This document shows, piece after piece, positions 13,221 through 25,103 of a DNA stretch of 64,000 nucleotides. How positions within the stretch are numbered: the first letter of the stretch is position 1; each line of letters starts with the position of its first letter. The notes beneath the pieces were generated by a model. That model had not been told where the DNA came from, did not search any database, and saw only the letters and a program-made list of their open reading frames with translations. The translations under genes were made by a program, and so were the position numbers. Origin of the DNA: Solicoccozyma terricola (Eukaryota; Basidiomycota; Tremellomycetes; Filobasidiales; Piskurozymaceae); the NCBI GenBank assembly GCA_001600875.1, contig BCLD01000013.1:293408-357407 (forward strand), in the 5' to 3' direction.

Positions 13221-16200
13221 CTATTCCTCGATATCAAAGTATGGCACGAACATCGCTTCAGTTCTCAGTTTGCTTTCCCTCACGACGCCGTGGACGTGCG
13301 TGAACAAGGCTGGGAAACGGCTGGTGAAGTAGTTCAAGAACCCAGCTGGTAGAGTACCAAGACGCCGCTGGACGTTGGGCGGTAGATCTGCATGTATTGA
13401 AACAGTGTGAGTTCTCGCTGCCTTTGGCGGCGTGGGATATTCGCCACGGCACTCACCCTGGTAGTGATTTTTCTATGATCGTGGGGACCGAAAGCCATCA
13501 ATCAGCACATCTTCCCGCCATACACACGACGGCAATCATCGTCACCTTATTCCTCAGTGCTCTCAATAGATCTCTCACACTCCTTCCGTCGTATTTGCGA
13601 TGTTTACCCAGGTTTTCTAAAAACAGCGTATCAAGCCGTTTCTGCCAGTTTTGGCCGACGACATTAGAAGCTTTATTTTCAAGTAGCACGAGAGTAGGCT
13701 CGGGAGGCTGTAGCTCCATTATCTCAAAGCCTGGGAAAAGAGGTGAAGTGAGATATATGGGGCGTCTTCTCGTATGTCAGATGCAATACTCACGGTCGGA
13801 CGCATCGCACAAGAAGGCCAGGCGCTTTGAGGCAGACCAGAAAAGAGGGTGACCTAAACAAACTGACGTATCAGGTCTGCAATTCGAGGATTAAAAGCCA
13901 TTAGAATATGTACCCCAATGTGACAATGTGACAGGCGGTATGCTTACCTGTTTTCTGCATGTGGTGAAAGCAACCGATCCAGTATTTCCGCCGCTTCATG
14001 CCCATCCTCGCCAAAAGCATCCAGTTTGGCCATTCCGACCTTTTCATTTCGTATTATATTGACCTCCCTTTCATATCGATCTCCATACGGATGATATCCA
14101 CCAGTCAATGTGTAAAAGTAGAGACATCCCAAAGCGAACAAGTCAACAGCTTTGGTGAGACGAGACCCAGGAGCCTTTTTCCGGCCTGCGAGAACAGTTA
14201 CATCATCGTCGCCTATTGACCCAGAGGGTGTTGATCCTTCGAACAAGTCGTCAAGCTGCACGTCACCACGAAGACACTCTGGTGCACGCCAGCCTACGGA
14301 ACCGATGGCGTGTTTTCCGGTCTGGATATAACTGCTCTGACCGTGGTCTAGGCGTTTTGCAAGTCCAAAGTCAGATAGCATCATGCGGAGAGATCCATTC
14401 TTCTTCACAGATATTAGGACATTCCTGTAGAAGAGGCAATCGCCGATGAGAAGGGGAGAATTTCCCTACCCTTGTTCGCATATAACTCACTGGGGCTTGA
14501 TATCACGATGTATGATCTTCAACGCGTGAAGGTGCCGCAACCCTGCCGTAACTTGATATAGGGCTTTCTTGGGCTCGAAAGCAACGGCCAGATTCTGGTG
14601 CAGCTCCGGTTGCTCTACCACATCAGCCAGTGTTGCCGGACAAAGTTCAAGAGCGATGTAAAGGAAATTGTCGCGCTTCTCCTGACAAAAGTCTGTAACA
14701 TTGCCAAAGGTGAGGACCCCGTTTGCAATTCCAAACCAAACGACGCCAAACTTACATCTAATGACATTTTCATGATCATCGCTGGCTTGCAGTAAAGATA
14801 CCTCTTGAGAAGCGACAGTGACAAAATCTTGCAGCAATCTCTTCACAGCAACTGCACGGCCCTGAAAGACGCCTTTGTAAACGACAGTTCCGTGAGAACC
14901 AAAGCCAAGGACTTCTTCCGTAATTGTCAATCCCTCCATGCTTGTATCAGAAACCTTCGAAGGCACTGAAGACCCAGAGGAATGATCTCCCGAAACGACA
15001 CTTTCAGCCAACATGCGCTGCTTGCCGGTTGTCTTGCCGTCGGCTTCCGCTGCCATGAGAGGAACATCCGAGTCATCCGAACCACTATCATTCTTGTCGT
15101 TGTCATCCTTGTTCGACTTTCTCTTCCCTCGTTTACGACGACGTCCGTTATTCTTCTTGCCGGTGGATGCCTTGATAGGACCCTCCACTAGATCAATCTG
15201 TCCCTTTTCAGGATCAGCAACAACCCCCGATTTGCCATTGGTGACGACAGTGTCCATAGGACCAGCGACGGAGACCCTGGCTGGCGCCACACCGTCAGCG
15301 GAGTTTCGCGCTGGAAGCTGAGATCCTTGAGTGTCTGCCAGCCGTCTCAGACGTTGATCGAAGATGAGGAGAAGAACGCTAAAGCCAACGATCATCATCA
15401 AGCTCCAGAACCACCATCGATTCCACATCCTGGTCCAAAATCGAATGAAACCATTGCGCGATTCTTGTTCCACAGGAATTTCCTGAACGGGTGGTGAAGG
15501 GTCTACTTCGGAATTTTCATGAGGGTTTTCAGAGCGATTGATAGTTCCTCGTGCGTTGCTTGGGTCGAGAAGGTACGGGTAGGGAAGCCTTTCTTTGACT
15601 GCATCCTGTACAATATGTCCTCCAAGCAGCTCGTTTGGCTTGGCTCTTGGTGCCAACGCGATTAAAGGGCAGTGATCGGAAGATGTCGCGAAGACTGTCA
15701 CGGCAGTGGCTGACCTCTCTTGGTCGAGATCAACCGGTGGTCCGACAGAGTCGCCCTCTTCCGTCGATTCGGAGGACTCGCCATCGATGAGAACTGGAAG
15801 ACGAGATATGTAAGTGCTCACTGGCAATGCGAGGAGTTGTAGATTGAGATTCTCCTGTCCGAACAGAGTAGGGATATAAGCTGGCGGTTGAGGGAGGAGG
15901 ATGGGTTGAGATCCAGCCGAGGTTGGTAATAGGACGTCATAAACAGATATGCTGAAAGACGAGTCAATACTTCAGCGATTGAAACCGGGATTTGAGATTA
16001 AAGCATGTTTTTTTTTCTGACTCACGCGATACTTGGCAAGGAATTATGCCATCTCACTCCCTTCTCTTGTTCAATGCCTACAATCGTGCCATCATGCAAC
16101 ACCTCAATCCTCCACCTGTTTTCCATCTCCACTTCGGTCTTGATCCTATCCCCGTTATGATTTTCCACATGACCATCGACTGGCGTTTCCATGAAACTCG

Positions 16201-17343
16201 TGGATGAATCTCTCGATCGTGATCTCTCACTAACGTATACTTCTCCTTTGATGTTCCCGTTCTTTCGCCAATACTCTGCAAGTTCTTTGTGTGCAGAATT
16301 GGGCACAAGTTTGGTAAAGCTTAGATCTTGAACTCGACCGTTCATACCAGCGTGAATGCTGAGGTGATAGTCTGGTTGACAGGAAAGGGGGGGGGGGGGA
16401 AGGTCATCATCCGATTGCTATCACAGGCCGAGCACTACTCACCAGTTCTACCAATAAGTAACCTATCTTCTGGTCTCTCATCGATACTCTTCGAACATTT
16501 GGCTTTTGCTGACTCGATCTTATCCTTTGCCAAAGCATCGCCATCTTCCAACGACCTTTCCATTATTTTAGATTCAAATCGTTTGAGACAATCTTCATCG
16601 ATGACGGAAGCTTTCCGTCCGAATGAGGAGATTGATTTACCGGTCTGTAAATCTATAGCTAAGAGGGAAGTGGAGCGAGATCCAATGAAGACATGGGATT
16701 GTTCTTGTGGGAATGTGAATGGTGAAAGGTCGATGCTGGTTTTAGGTTACGTATATCTGATAAGCTTGAGAATTGGAATTGGATGTTGCCGTCAAGAAAC
16801 CCCAACTCACAGTTGTTCCATAGTCAATGGTAATTTCTGTACAGCATTACCACCATCCGCCAACTCCACCTGAACATAAAGCTGCCCATCGTAAGGATCA
16901 ACGATATACGCTGGATCAGTCGGTACCGGGCTCTCCGAATCCTGTGCCTCTTTCTCGACCGAGGCTGTCTTCATCGTCGGCCTCCACGTTTCGTTTGATA
17001 TATCCGATTGAACAACGCCGTTCCCTACTATCAATCTACTCCATATCCTTCTACCTGTGCTTCTTTCCATCGCATGAAGTCCACCATCAATAGTGCCGAC
17101 CAACACCGTATCTAGTAACTCGAGATCTTCCCATTCACTCGGTCTCTTCTTTGCGTCCGTCGTTCCAGCATGATGTTGAAGTAGTCCAAGTCTCTGACTA
17201 GCTTGAGCAGATAAAGCACGGTTCAATGTGACTGATGAAGGATGGAACAAAGCAGGAAGCGGATCAGATGACGCAGTGGGGATGCCGGCTGACAACAAGA
17301 GGAGAAAGGGAAGGATAAGGGTGAGGAGGTAGCGCAAATCCAT
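13221..17343 (-). CDS. IRE1: ER stress sensor kinase/RNase Ire1
   Basis: Type I ER membrane protein that senses unfolded proteins and, through its RNase domain, splices the HAC1/XBP1-type mRNA (HXL1 in Cryptococcus). Order seen: signal peptide (LLTLILPFLLLLSAG), beta-propeller-like luminal repeats (VGTIDGGLHAM; STSLLAIDLQTGK), one membrane segment (WWFWSLMMIVGFSVLLLIF), a basic linker, a kinase with GFGSHGTVVYKG, VAVKRLL, IHRDIKPQ and SDFGLAKRL, and the KEN RNase domain with LGKHRKYDGRSVRDLLRALR. The end reads AMFVPYFDIEE. Multi-exon, roughly 1,100 residues. In the KEN domain a 16-nt microexon (13457-13472) supplies KNHYQ and restores the conserved KxHYQDLP. An intron near 16400 holds a G14 run on the plus strand. 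Diverges from RBX1 over 469 bp. Confidence 0.94.
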
Positions 17344-17812
17344 GATTCAAGCCATGTACCGGTGGACCGAGGTCCTGGAAGATTGGCTAGGTGGCCTGTA
17401 TACGATTGACTTGGATGATGTCGACCTTTGATCTATGGCACTACGGAGTACCACATAGGATGGATGATGAGTGGGATATGGCCTGCCGGGGGTAAGGGGT
17501 AAGGGGTAAGGGGGGCGGTGTTTGCCCGAGCTCGGCCTGGCCCAGCTGCCACGTCATACCTGGAATGAGTCACGTGGGCGGATGGATTGATAATGAGCGA
17601 GAGCAGTCGCGACCGAGTCGGTCCAGTGGAGGTAGGTAGCGAGGACATCGTCCGTTCAACGTCCACAACACACATTCTCAATCGTCACAGGTGAGTCGCT
17701 TGGGGGGGTGTTCACGGTATCATGACTAACCAGCACTCCGAATGCTCCAGCTCACCTCGAATCACCTCACACGTCCCATCCGATCGTGCATTCATACCAG
17801 GGCCTCTCAATC
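17344..17812. other. Shared divergent promoter of IRE1 and RBX1
   Basis: About 470 bases between two divergent starts with no coding potential that I can support. The region contains three perfect tandem copies of TAAGGGG (17493-17513) followed by a G-rich patch, several GTCACGTGG-type E-box-like words (near 17567), and a C/T-rich stretch close to the RBX1 start. These may be shared promoter elements, but that is inference. Confidence 0.5.
17493..17515 (+). repeat. Three tandem TAAGGGG units
   Basis: Three perfect 7-bp units (TAAGGGG) in the intergenic region between IRE1 and RBX1. The unit resembles but is not the same as the TTAGGG-type fungal telomere repeat, and the array is far too short to be a telomere. 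Confidence 0.85.
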
Positions 17813-18725
17813 ATGGCAGATGCAATGGATGTTGACACTCCAACTGGAGCTACCGATACCACCGTCATCAAAAAGGGAGGGAAAGCTGATCAGAGGTTCA
17901 CTGTGAAGAAGGTGCGTTCTCTCATTTGCTTCTTTTTTGCCGCCGTATAAACGAAAGACGGACGCCGGCGAGAAGACGAATATTGACGACCATTTGACCG
18001 TTGTGATATCTCAAAGTTCCAAGCCGTTGCATTATGGTCGTGGGGTAAGTCCATCTCCTCTATTCTACAGTCACGGAATATCTCACTGATTCCTTACTTC
18101 CCCTTTGCCCTCCCTCCATCCCACTATCAGATATTCAAGTTGACAACTGTGCTATCTGTCGGAATCATATCATGGATCTTTGTAAGCCATTCCTCGTTGC
18201 TTACCTCTTGACATACGATGCGAGGTTTCCAATGCAAATCAAGGTGTAGAAACTGATTTACAGAATTGTAAATCTGGTCAGGTATCGATTGTCAAGCCAA
18301 TCAAGCATCATCTACCAATGAGGGTGAGTACATCAAACCCTTTCCCCATTCTCTCCCCTTTATTCTACTTTTCCAACCTCGTCATTTACGAACATTTACT
18401 AATCAACATGTCCTCTCTTCTGTTCCACTCAAATAGAATGTACAGTCGCTTGGGGAATCTGTAATCACGCATTCCACTTTCATTGTATCTCGAGATGGTT
18501 GAAAACTAGACAAGGTTAGTGATCGGTTCCGTAGTCTCCGTAATGTCGTATGGAGAAAGGTTATGTTGACGCTTCTTTCGATGCTTCGGTTGATTTGACA
18601 GTTTGTCCACTTGATAAGTGAGTCGTACAACATTGATATCTACGCTATGTTCTTGATTCTAAACACGTTCCCTATCATCATTTAATAACAGTCGTCAATG
18701 GGAACTACAGCGATACGGTCATTAA
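17813..18725 (+). CDS. RBX1: RING-box protein Rbx1/Roc1
   Basis: RING-H2 subunit of SCF and other cullin-RING ubiquitin ligases; it binds the cullin and recruits the charged E2. The spliced product is 115 residues with the almost invariant family sequence: [66 protein letters not shown] and the end YGH. All RING zinc ligands are present. Seven exons: 17813-17911, 18017-18044, 18131-18181, 18282-18323, 18437-18514, 18602-18617, 18692-18725; the frame closes exactly. Exon 6 is a 16-nt microexon encoding the core of VCPLDN. The N-terminal 30 residues before the fold are Thr/Lys-rich, as usual for this protein. It converges on CDH1. Confidence 0.96.
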
Positions 18726-19321
18726 AAGTGACATTTTCTTTTCTTCTTCAACAAAACGAAAACGGGGTCTTCCTCCCAAACATCCCCCTTATCGCTATCA
18801 TGACGAATGGATAGAAAGAGGAAATATAGCCTAGGTTTCGGCTATTTCTAACGAAAAGATCGTTGTTCTCAATCTTCGTCATCCTCCTCTTACTTTACAT
18901 TTTCCTTTTCCTTTTCCACAATTCACATTTTTTTTTTTTTGTATAATACTATCCTTTCGACCAATGGAAAGGGATTGTTGACGATAATAATGACTATTAG
19001 CTAGATCGTCATGACGACGGAGTTGTTGATCCGTTTGAAGGGGATTAGGCATTGGGAGAGTCACGTTGAGAGTCTAAGGCAGATCGGAAAGAGAACTGGT
19101 GTCATTGTCCGGTTCACATTTACACGGAATACTGAGAGGGTTGTCCGCCGCCACTCTTGGTTGCCTGAGTAGCGACCATTTTTAGTGTGATGTATTGTCT
19201 GCTCGGAGTGAATATGTCCGTGCAACGACTCCATGTTCTCGATATTCGTTCGGAAACATGACCCATTATTAACAGTCAACGAGACCGTTCGATCTGATAC
19301 AAAGTTCGAACGACGAAAGCA
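18726..19321. other. Convergent 3' region between RBX1 and CDH1
   Basis: About 600 bases between two converging stop codons with no supportable gene. The sequence has T-rich stretches, including a T12 run near 18929, consistent with overlapping 3' untranslated regions and polyadenylation signals for the two genes. Short open frames here lack recognisable motifs. Confidence 0.5.
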
Positions 19322-22007
19322 TTACCGTATCCTCACAAACGGATTCATGCCATTCTCCTCTGCTTTTCTAACCGGGACCAGTCCCGATGATACCCCCACA
19401 TCGACTTTGCCACTCGCACCGACGTGTTCCCCGTTTTTCCGCTTCTGAAAGGCATTCCAAAACCTAAGGGTTTCATCACCTGCTCCGGTGACAATTGTTT
19501 GGCCGTCCGGTGACATGGCAAGGTAGAGAACTCGATAGGTATGACCGTTAAGAGTGGCGACCTGAGACATCGTGGGGTATCGCCAAATGCAGATCTGATT
19601 GGAGACGAGGCCACCAGAGTATCCGTGTGTAGAGACCAGCTCGTTCGAGTTCTTGGACCACATGAGGTTGCAGACCTGGTGATGAAATCAAAGGTCAGTA
19701 AAAAGTTCAAGCACAAACATTACTCGATGCAAGACATTCGCACCTGAGACCCAGTATCCCATTCACTCAGCATGGACCCACTCAAGCCGTTCCAAAACCT
19801 GATCTTCTTGTCAGCGGTACCACCACCGCTAGCTAGTATTCCTCGATGATGAGGGCTCCAAGCGATAGCTTTGACGGCAGCGGTGTGCTCCGAGAATCGA
19901 TACAGCGGTAGCTCATTCGTCTTCTCCCATACGAATAGCTTGTTGTCATTCCCGCCGGAAGCTAGTTGGTTCGTCTGCGTGTTCCAGCGGAGACCGCAGA
20001 CTTCCTGTCTATGACCCTTGAGCTCGCGGATGTGATGTGCTGGTATCCGTACGTCTCGGTGAAAGATGGAGCGATCGCGAGAGCCGGTGGAGAGGATGTG
20101 ATCGTTCCATGCGAGACATCCTACGCGGCCGGTGTGACCTGTCATGGTGCGAATCTTCTTGCACTTCTCGGCGTCCCAGATCTGAACTTCGCCCTTATTC
20201 GTGCCGATGGCAAGTGTGCTACCCTGTAAAGAAGAAAAAGTTAGCAGTGGAAGCGCACCGGATCCCGGCAAAAAGACGCAAGCTCTCACTCTATTGGTCC
20301 ACTCGATACCGGTTGCAGTGTCACCAATCGAATCCTCAACCGACGGGCCACCACTCGCTCCCAAATCACACAGCTTCGTGACTTTGCTTGTATGTGCACT
20401 CCACAGATAGACACATGAATTTAAGCCAACGCCGAGGATATTTGTTGATGACCATGAGACAAGGTTGAGGTAGAAATCGTCCTGTTACACGACATATCAG
20501 TCAATGAAAATATACAAACGGTTGAAAATTTCGTACTCACCGCTAGCTCCGGCGCGTCCAACACCTTGAACGGCGTCTTACTCAGCCACCGCATGCTCTT
20601 CCTCGGACTCATCAACAACCTCTGACTTTCTCTACCCGCCGGACTAGACGAATATCTCTCATGTAACATGTCATCCAGTCCCGCCGCTCCTCCTGGTCCA
20701 GGCCCTGTGCCATACCCACCGCCTAAAAGCGTTTGAGATGAGAAGTTGCCAGGCGATGATGGGATGAGCTTTCGACCAGGTGATGAGCCGCCACTGCCGT
20801 TTCCACCGGAATTTCGAGAAGGTGATGCGAACGTGAACATTCTCTTCCTCGTTGGCGTACTCGGAGTTCCAACCGCAGGCGTCGATGTCGAGGACCCTGT
20901 AAATCCGCTAACACCACCAGCGGGACTCGCCCCGACTCCATGCTTCACTCCGCTCCCTCTCGATCCACTACCAAATGCGCCACTTCCACCTGGTGCATTT
21001 GTCGGCGTACTCGGTACGTGACTCGGTATGGGTGGTAATGCCGTGACACCGAAACCGGGTCCAGCTGGATGATGATTGTGAGGTATGGGCTGTTGTGGAG
21101 GTGGTATAGCGGGTGACCGAAGTGGGAGGTTCGGTGTTGATGCGGATTGAAAAGGACCGCTTGGACGGGATGATCCTCCATTAGCGAGAGGGTGTGAAGT
21201 AGATGATGTTGCTGCAGTAGAGAACAGCTCCGATTTAAGCAAGTGGTTGAATGCTCGATTTGCTTCGTCTAAGCCATTGTAGACAAATCATCAACATCTC
21301 ATAAGCAATCTCAGCAACACCCCGTCCCAAACTCACCCTTCATCGCATCAATCTCTCCAGCCGCACCTCCCACTCTCTTCGTCGAATCTCTATCACCTCT
21401 CTCTCCGTTTTTACCAACAAGTCCTCCTGCGCCGTTCGCTCCGTATGCCGGTTCGAGAAGTTGGAAGGAAGCTGCTAAGTCGGTCGAGGATCGTTGCGGG
21501 ATGAACCTAAGAGGCAAAAAGTATAAGCTCCTCGAAGTCATCCGACGCAAGTGATTTAATTAATAAATACCTATCACCGTAATCTCGTGCCTTTCCCTTC
21601 CCTTTCCCAGTGCTACCTCCCATGGCCTTGAGCATTCTTGCGCCAGGACTTGACCTGTCACTGACTGGAGCCATTCCCATTCCACCAGCTGCATCATCAC
21701 CCATCCTCGTCCTTGATCGAGGCGTCATCAGCGCTCCACTACTTCCATGAGAGGTAGACGATTCGCCAAAGGAGAGATTGGGAGTTGATGCTGAATATGG
21801 ATGATGTTTGGAGTTGGGTGATGAGGGGTACGGTGTTCGTGTAGAGCGAGAGGAAGTGATGGATATGTTAGGAAAGGATGTTGTGAATGGGTCATGCATC
21901 TGTGGTGGGGTCGATGCGACGGATGAGGTGGAGGAAGAGGAGGATATGGGTTTGTTGGTGGATATTGGAGCTCCTAAAGAGTTCTTGTATGTATTCGAGG
22001 TCGACAT
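19322..22007 (-). CDS. CDH1: APC/C activator Cdh1 (Fizzy-related, Hct1)
   Basis: WD40 coactivator that brings substrates to the anaphase-promoting complex in late mitosis and G1. Seen: a C-box DRFIPQRSS after a Ser/Thr-rich N-terminus; the Cdh1-type block [40 protein letters not shown]; seven propeller blades with [33 protein letters not shown] and [12 protein letters not shown]; and the C-terminal IR tail (NPFVRIR) that docks on the APC/C. The block after the C-box matches Cdh1 rather than Cdc20. The first splice, between 21580 and 21500, joins GD to RFIPQR and so creates the C-box. Many SP/TP sites in the N-terminal third fit CDK control. The start at 22007 is the first Met after a 5' leader without conserved sequence; an upstream in-frame Met at 22151 exists. 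Confidence 0.94.
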
Positions 22008-22896
22008 GTTGGTTGAGTGGATCGGGAAAGGCGTTGACGATGGCGTATAGAGAGGTGATAAGATTACGACCGGAATGTGTGACGGTTGTTTTGATCGTGA
22101 TGTTGACGTGAACGTTTCCTGCTTGGAGATGGAGAATACCTTCAACGCCACTCTGGCGCACCGGCTTTTCCGAGACCGTTTGTTACCGTCGTCGTCGTCG
22201 TCGTCGCCTCGGTCTCTGGTGTTGCGTCGTTCCCACTACTGAATCCCTTCTGTTTTCAGTTCCACTCAGCGGCGTACGGCATCGTCGCCGGGTCTTTCAG
22301 ATTGTGTGTAGAACGATAGTCTCCACCTGCTATCTCTTCTACGTTCGGTATAAACACGCAGAGGACCCTTGCTGAAGAAGTGCGATCCGACGCACAAAAG
22401 TGATAGATGTTGAATGAGCGTCGACGGATAATTTGGGAGTGTGACCGGATCCGAAAGACGTGGACGTTGTTTGTTTGAGGAGAGGAGATGTCGTGGAGGT
22501 GAGATGTCCTGACGAGGCTGGAGGTTGTATGAGATGACGCAGCGGCAGTGTTGCTGTGAGGATGGCTGAGGTGAGTATGGTGGACCTGGTTGATGATGTC
22601 GGTCAACCCGGAGGTTTGTTGTCTGTGTACAAGCCAGCCCTGATGATCAACATTGCCACATGCGGGACTCTTGATTCGCCACCGCCACCGCCACCGCCAC
22701 TCAAGGGGCATGCCATGTCTCGCTTCTGGACGGACCATGTCATTCAAGTCCATACATCATGTTACATTGCCATCGGGCTCTCTCTTTCCATCAGAGCTCG
22801 CTTATGGCGCATTCAAAAGTCCAATCGCAAGCTTAAGGGTCTTCCGTCTTCCCATTCCAGATGCATGGCACCAGCAGACAATCCATCCAGCCCCCC
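22008..22896. other. Intergenic region between CDH1 start and CHS4-like stop
   Basis: About 890 bases upstream of CDH1 and downstream of the Sel1-repeat gene, both on the minus strand. Contains a (GTC)n trinucleotide run near 22187-22206 and a CCGCCA hexamer run near 22678-22700. The open frames that cross it have no family motif, and one of them simply runs antisense into the C-terminus of the Sel1-repeat gene. Most likely the CDH1 promoter and 5' leader. Confidence 0.5.
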
Positions 22897-25103
22897 TCAC
22901 ATGACCTTGCAATCTTCATCCTTTACTGGTTTTGAAACGAATCCCATCTCTTCAAACGTTGCTGCCCCCAAATCTTGCTTTGTCCCACCTCGGGGCGGTC
23001 TCGTCGTCCGTTGTCTTTCCACGGCGCCGGGATCTTGCAAAGAGTGGGCCTCTCGACGTCGATCGTTGAACTCAAGGGCTTCTGAAGGTGCAGGTCGCGA
23101 TTGGGGCATCATGAGGGGAGAAGGCGAGGCTGACCGTTGTCGTGGGTGGCCGTCTCCGCTGGCAATCGCCCCTCTTCGAGTCATACTTGGGCGGGGTTGT
23201 CGAGAGGGTGCTGATCCAGCATCGAGAGGTAGTGTGGTGTTCGTGTGATATCGCGCATGCTGATTCGACTGATATTGGGTCTCCACTGGTTGGGGTAACT
23301 GACCGTTTCGTCCTGGTATGTAAGCAAGAGGAGGGGAATCCTTACCCGATGGAGCATTCCCCGTCCTTCCATAACCACTATCATATCCACCCTGTTCGTT
23401 GGTGGGTCCCATTCCATGCATCGGCATCACGGAAGCTCGATAAGCCAGCTTATGAGTCTCAGCTCTCATCCTCTCGTTTCCTCTCTCCTCCCTATTAGCA
23501 CGGGGTTGGACTCGTTCCGATCTCAATCTAGCATCAGTACGCTTACGAACCAGCTTGCTGTTCACTGTGGCGAGGTAGTCTTGAGAGGACACAGTGTCGG
23601 GGTTGGCAGAGTCAAGAGCTCGAAGACGGGTGACAGCTTCCTGGTTACCCGAGTCCGCAGACTGAAGAGGAGGAATGGGTTACAACGATACTATATGGCT
23701 CCAACTGCTCCCCATCATCTCACCTGCTTATACCACTTCATCGCCTTTTCAATATCAGAGTTGCCACCGATTCCAAATCTGACATGATAGCAAGCAAGAA
23801 TCAGTCCCTGTGCCGGTATGGACTACCCTATGGCGAGCTTGGAAACTTACTCGTAGTAATACCCCAAAGCAAAACAGCCACTTGCCAACCCTGCTGTCGC
23901 CGCTTTGTGAGCAAATGTCCTCGCCAGAGGTTTATTCTCATCGAAGCTCCCCTCCGCTCCGACCAAGTACCACTTGCTCAGAGCCATATCTGCGTCGAGT
24001 TCTCCGTTCTGGCTTGCAAGACTGTAATATTGTACGCTGAGCAAAGGATCGTACGTTCCCCCCAATTGAGCGTGTTCATACATGTATCCTGCCTTGTACT
24101 GTGCTGGAGGGAAGCAGAGGTATGCGGCGCGTAGTATGAATGCGCGTGCCTCGGAATGTTGTCCTTCAAGCTGACGACAGGGTGCTGCGTTTGGTGGCAG
24201 GAGGATGCTCGATGGGATCGCAACCTGATCGAATTCTCCAGCTAGGAGCATGCCAAAAACGTATGCCGCTTGCGGAGCGTCAATGGAGGAGAGATTTGCG
24301 GCTCGACGTAGGAGAGATATTGCGGTACTGGGTGCAGATGGGAGACCGAGCTGGCCCATCAAATGAGCCATTCCCATCCGCTACGAGGTGCAAGAGACCG
24401 AGATCGAGAGACTTTCAGTTGCGGCTCCCCCGTGCCCCCTTCTTTGCTCCTCTGAATACCGGCTTGCACTCACATATATGCACTCCGCATCGCCTTTGCT
24501 TGCGCCTCGCTCGAAACATGTCCTCGCACTGTCCTGCTCACCACAAGTTTCATAATCCCGCCCGAGTCGAAACCAAGCCCGATTTTCACCAGCCCGAGCC
24601 GCAATTTCAAAATCCTTGAAGGATTGCCTGCCGTCCTTGGGTAGATCGTCTTGACACGCTCCAGTGCTGTGGAGGTGGGCTTTGAGGTAGCATGACGAAC
24701 CGACAAGCGTGGAGGATCGATGCGTAGTGAAGGAGACGATTATAGGGACTGCGACATTTATCACTGAACGGAAATGAGGCGGACATGACTTTGTAGATGT
24801 GATCTTCAGGTAGCGATCTAATAACCGAACTACATCCTGCGCCCAGTGCAGCTTGTCCATATCAGAAAACGAGTCAAGCGTCGATGTCATCACCCTTTCG
24901 AGCGTGCTGAGGGTGGGCAGAGTAACAGCCAATGTGCCAGGCCCGCCACCATTGGACGTGGTAGGGGGAGGAACGGAGTGAGGTCGAGACTGATCTGGTG
25001 GTATCGTTGAGCGATTGTCCGTCAGACTATGAGTCCTGGTCTGTTCAGCTGAATATTGCCTTCCCCTAGGATCCCTTTGTCGAGGGACTCCTCGGGAGGA
25101 CAT
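22897..25103 (-). CDS. CHS4: Sel1-repeat chitin synthase regulator, Chs4/Skt5-like, CaaX end
   Basis: Sel1-repeat protein related to Skt5/Chs4, the activator and bud-neck anchor of chitin synthase III. Seen: a disordered N-terminus rich in Pro/Ser/Arg, then helical Sel1 repeats (AAYVFGMLLAGEF, AQYKAGYMYEHA, DADMALSKWYLVGAEGSF, GCFALGYYYE, GIGGNSDIEKAMKWYKQSAD), then a long low-complexity region and a C-terminus TFEEMGFVSK...CKVM. The last four residues CKVM form a CaaX box, predicting farnesylation, as in fungal Chs4 proteins. Introns lie near 24390-24470, 23800-23850 and 23660-23730. The start at 25103 is chosen because the upstream in-frame segment to 25217 looks like 5' leader. Basidiomycetes often have several Skt5-like paralogues, so the exact orthologue is uncertain. 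Confidence 0.85.

Noticed and set aside
17493..17515. Interstitial telomere
   Set aside because: Only three units, sequence TAAGGGG rather than a TTAGGG-type repeat, and flanked by ordinary genes on both sides.
22556..23248. 230-codon plus-strand open frame
   Set aside because: Runs antisense through the C-terminal exon of the CHS4-like gene and shows no recognisable domain.
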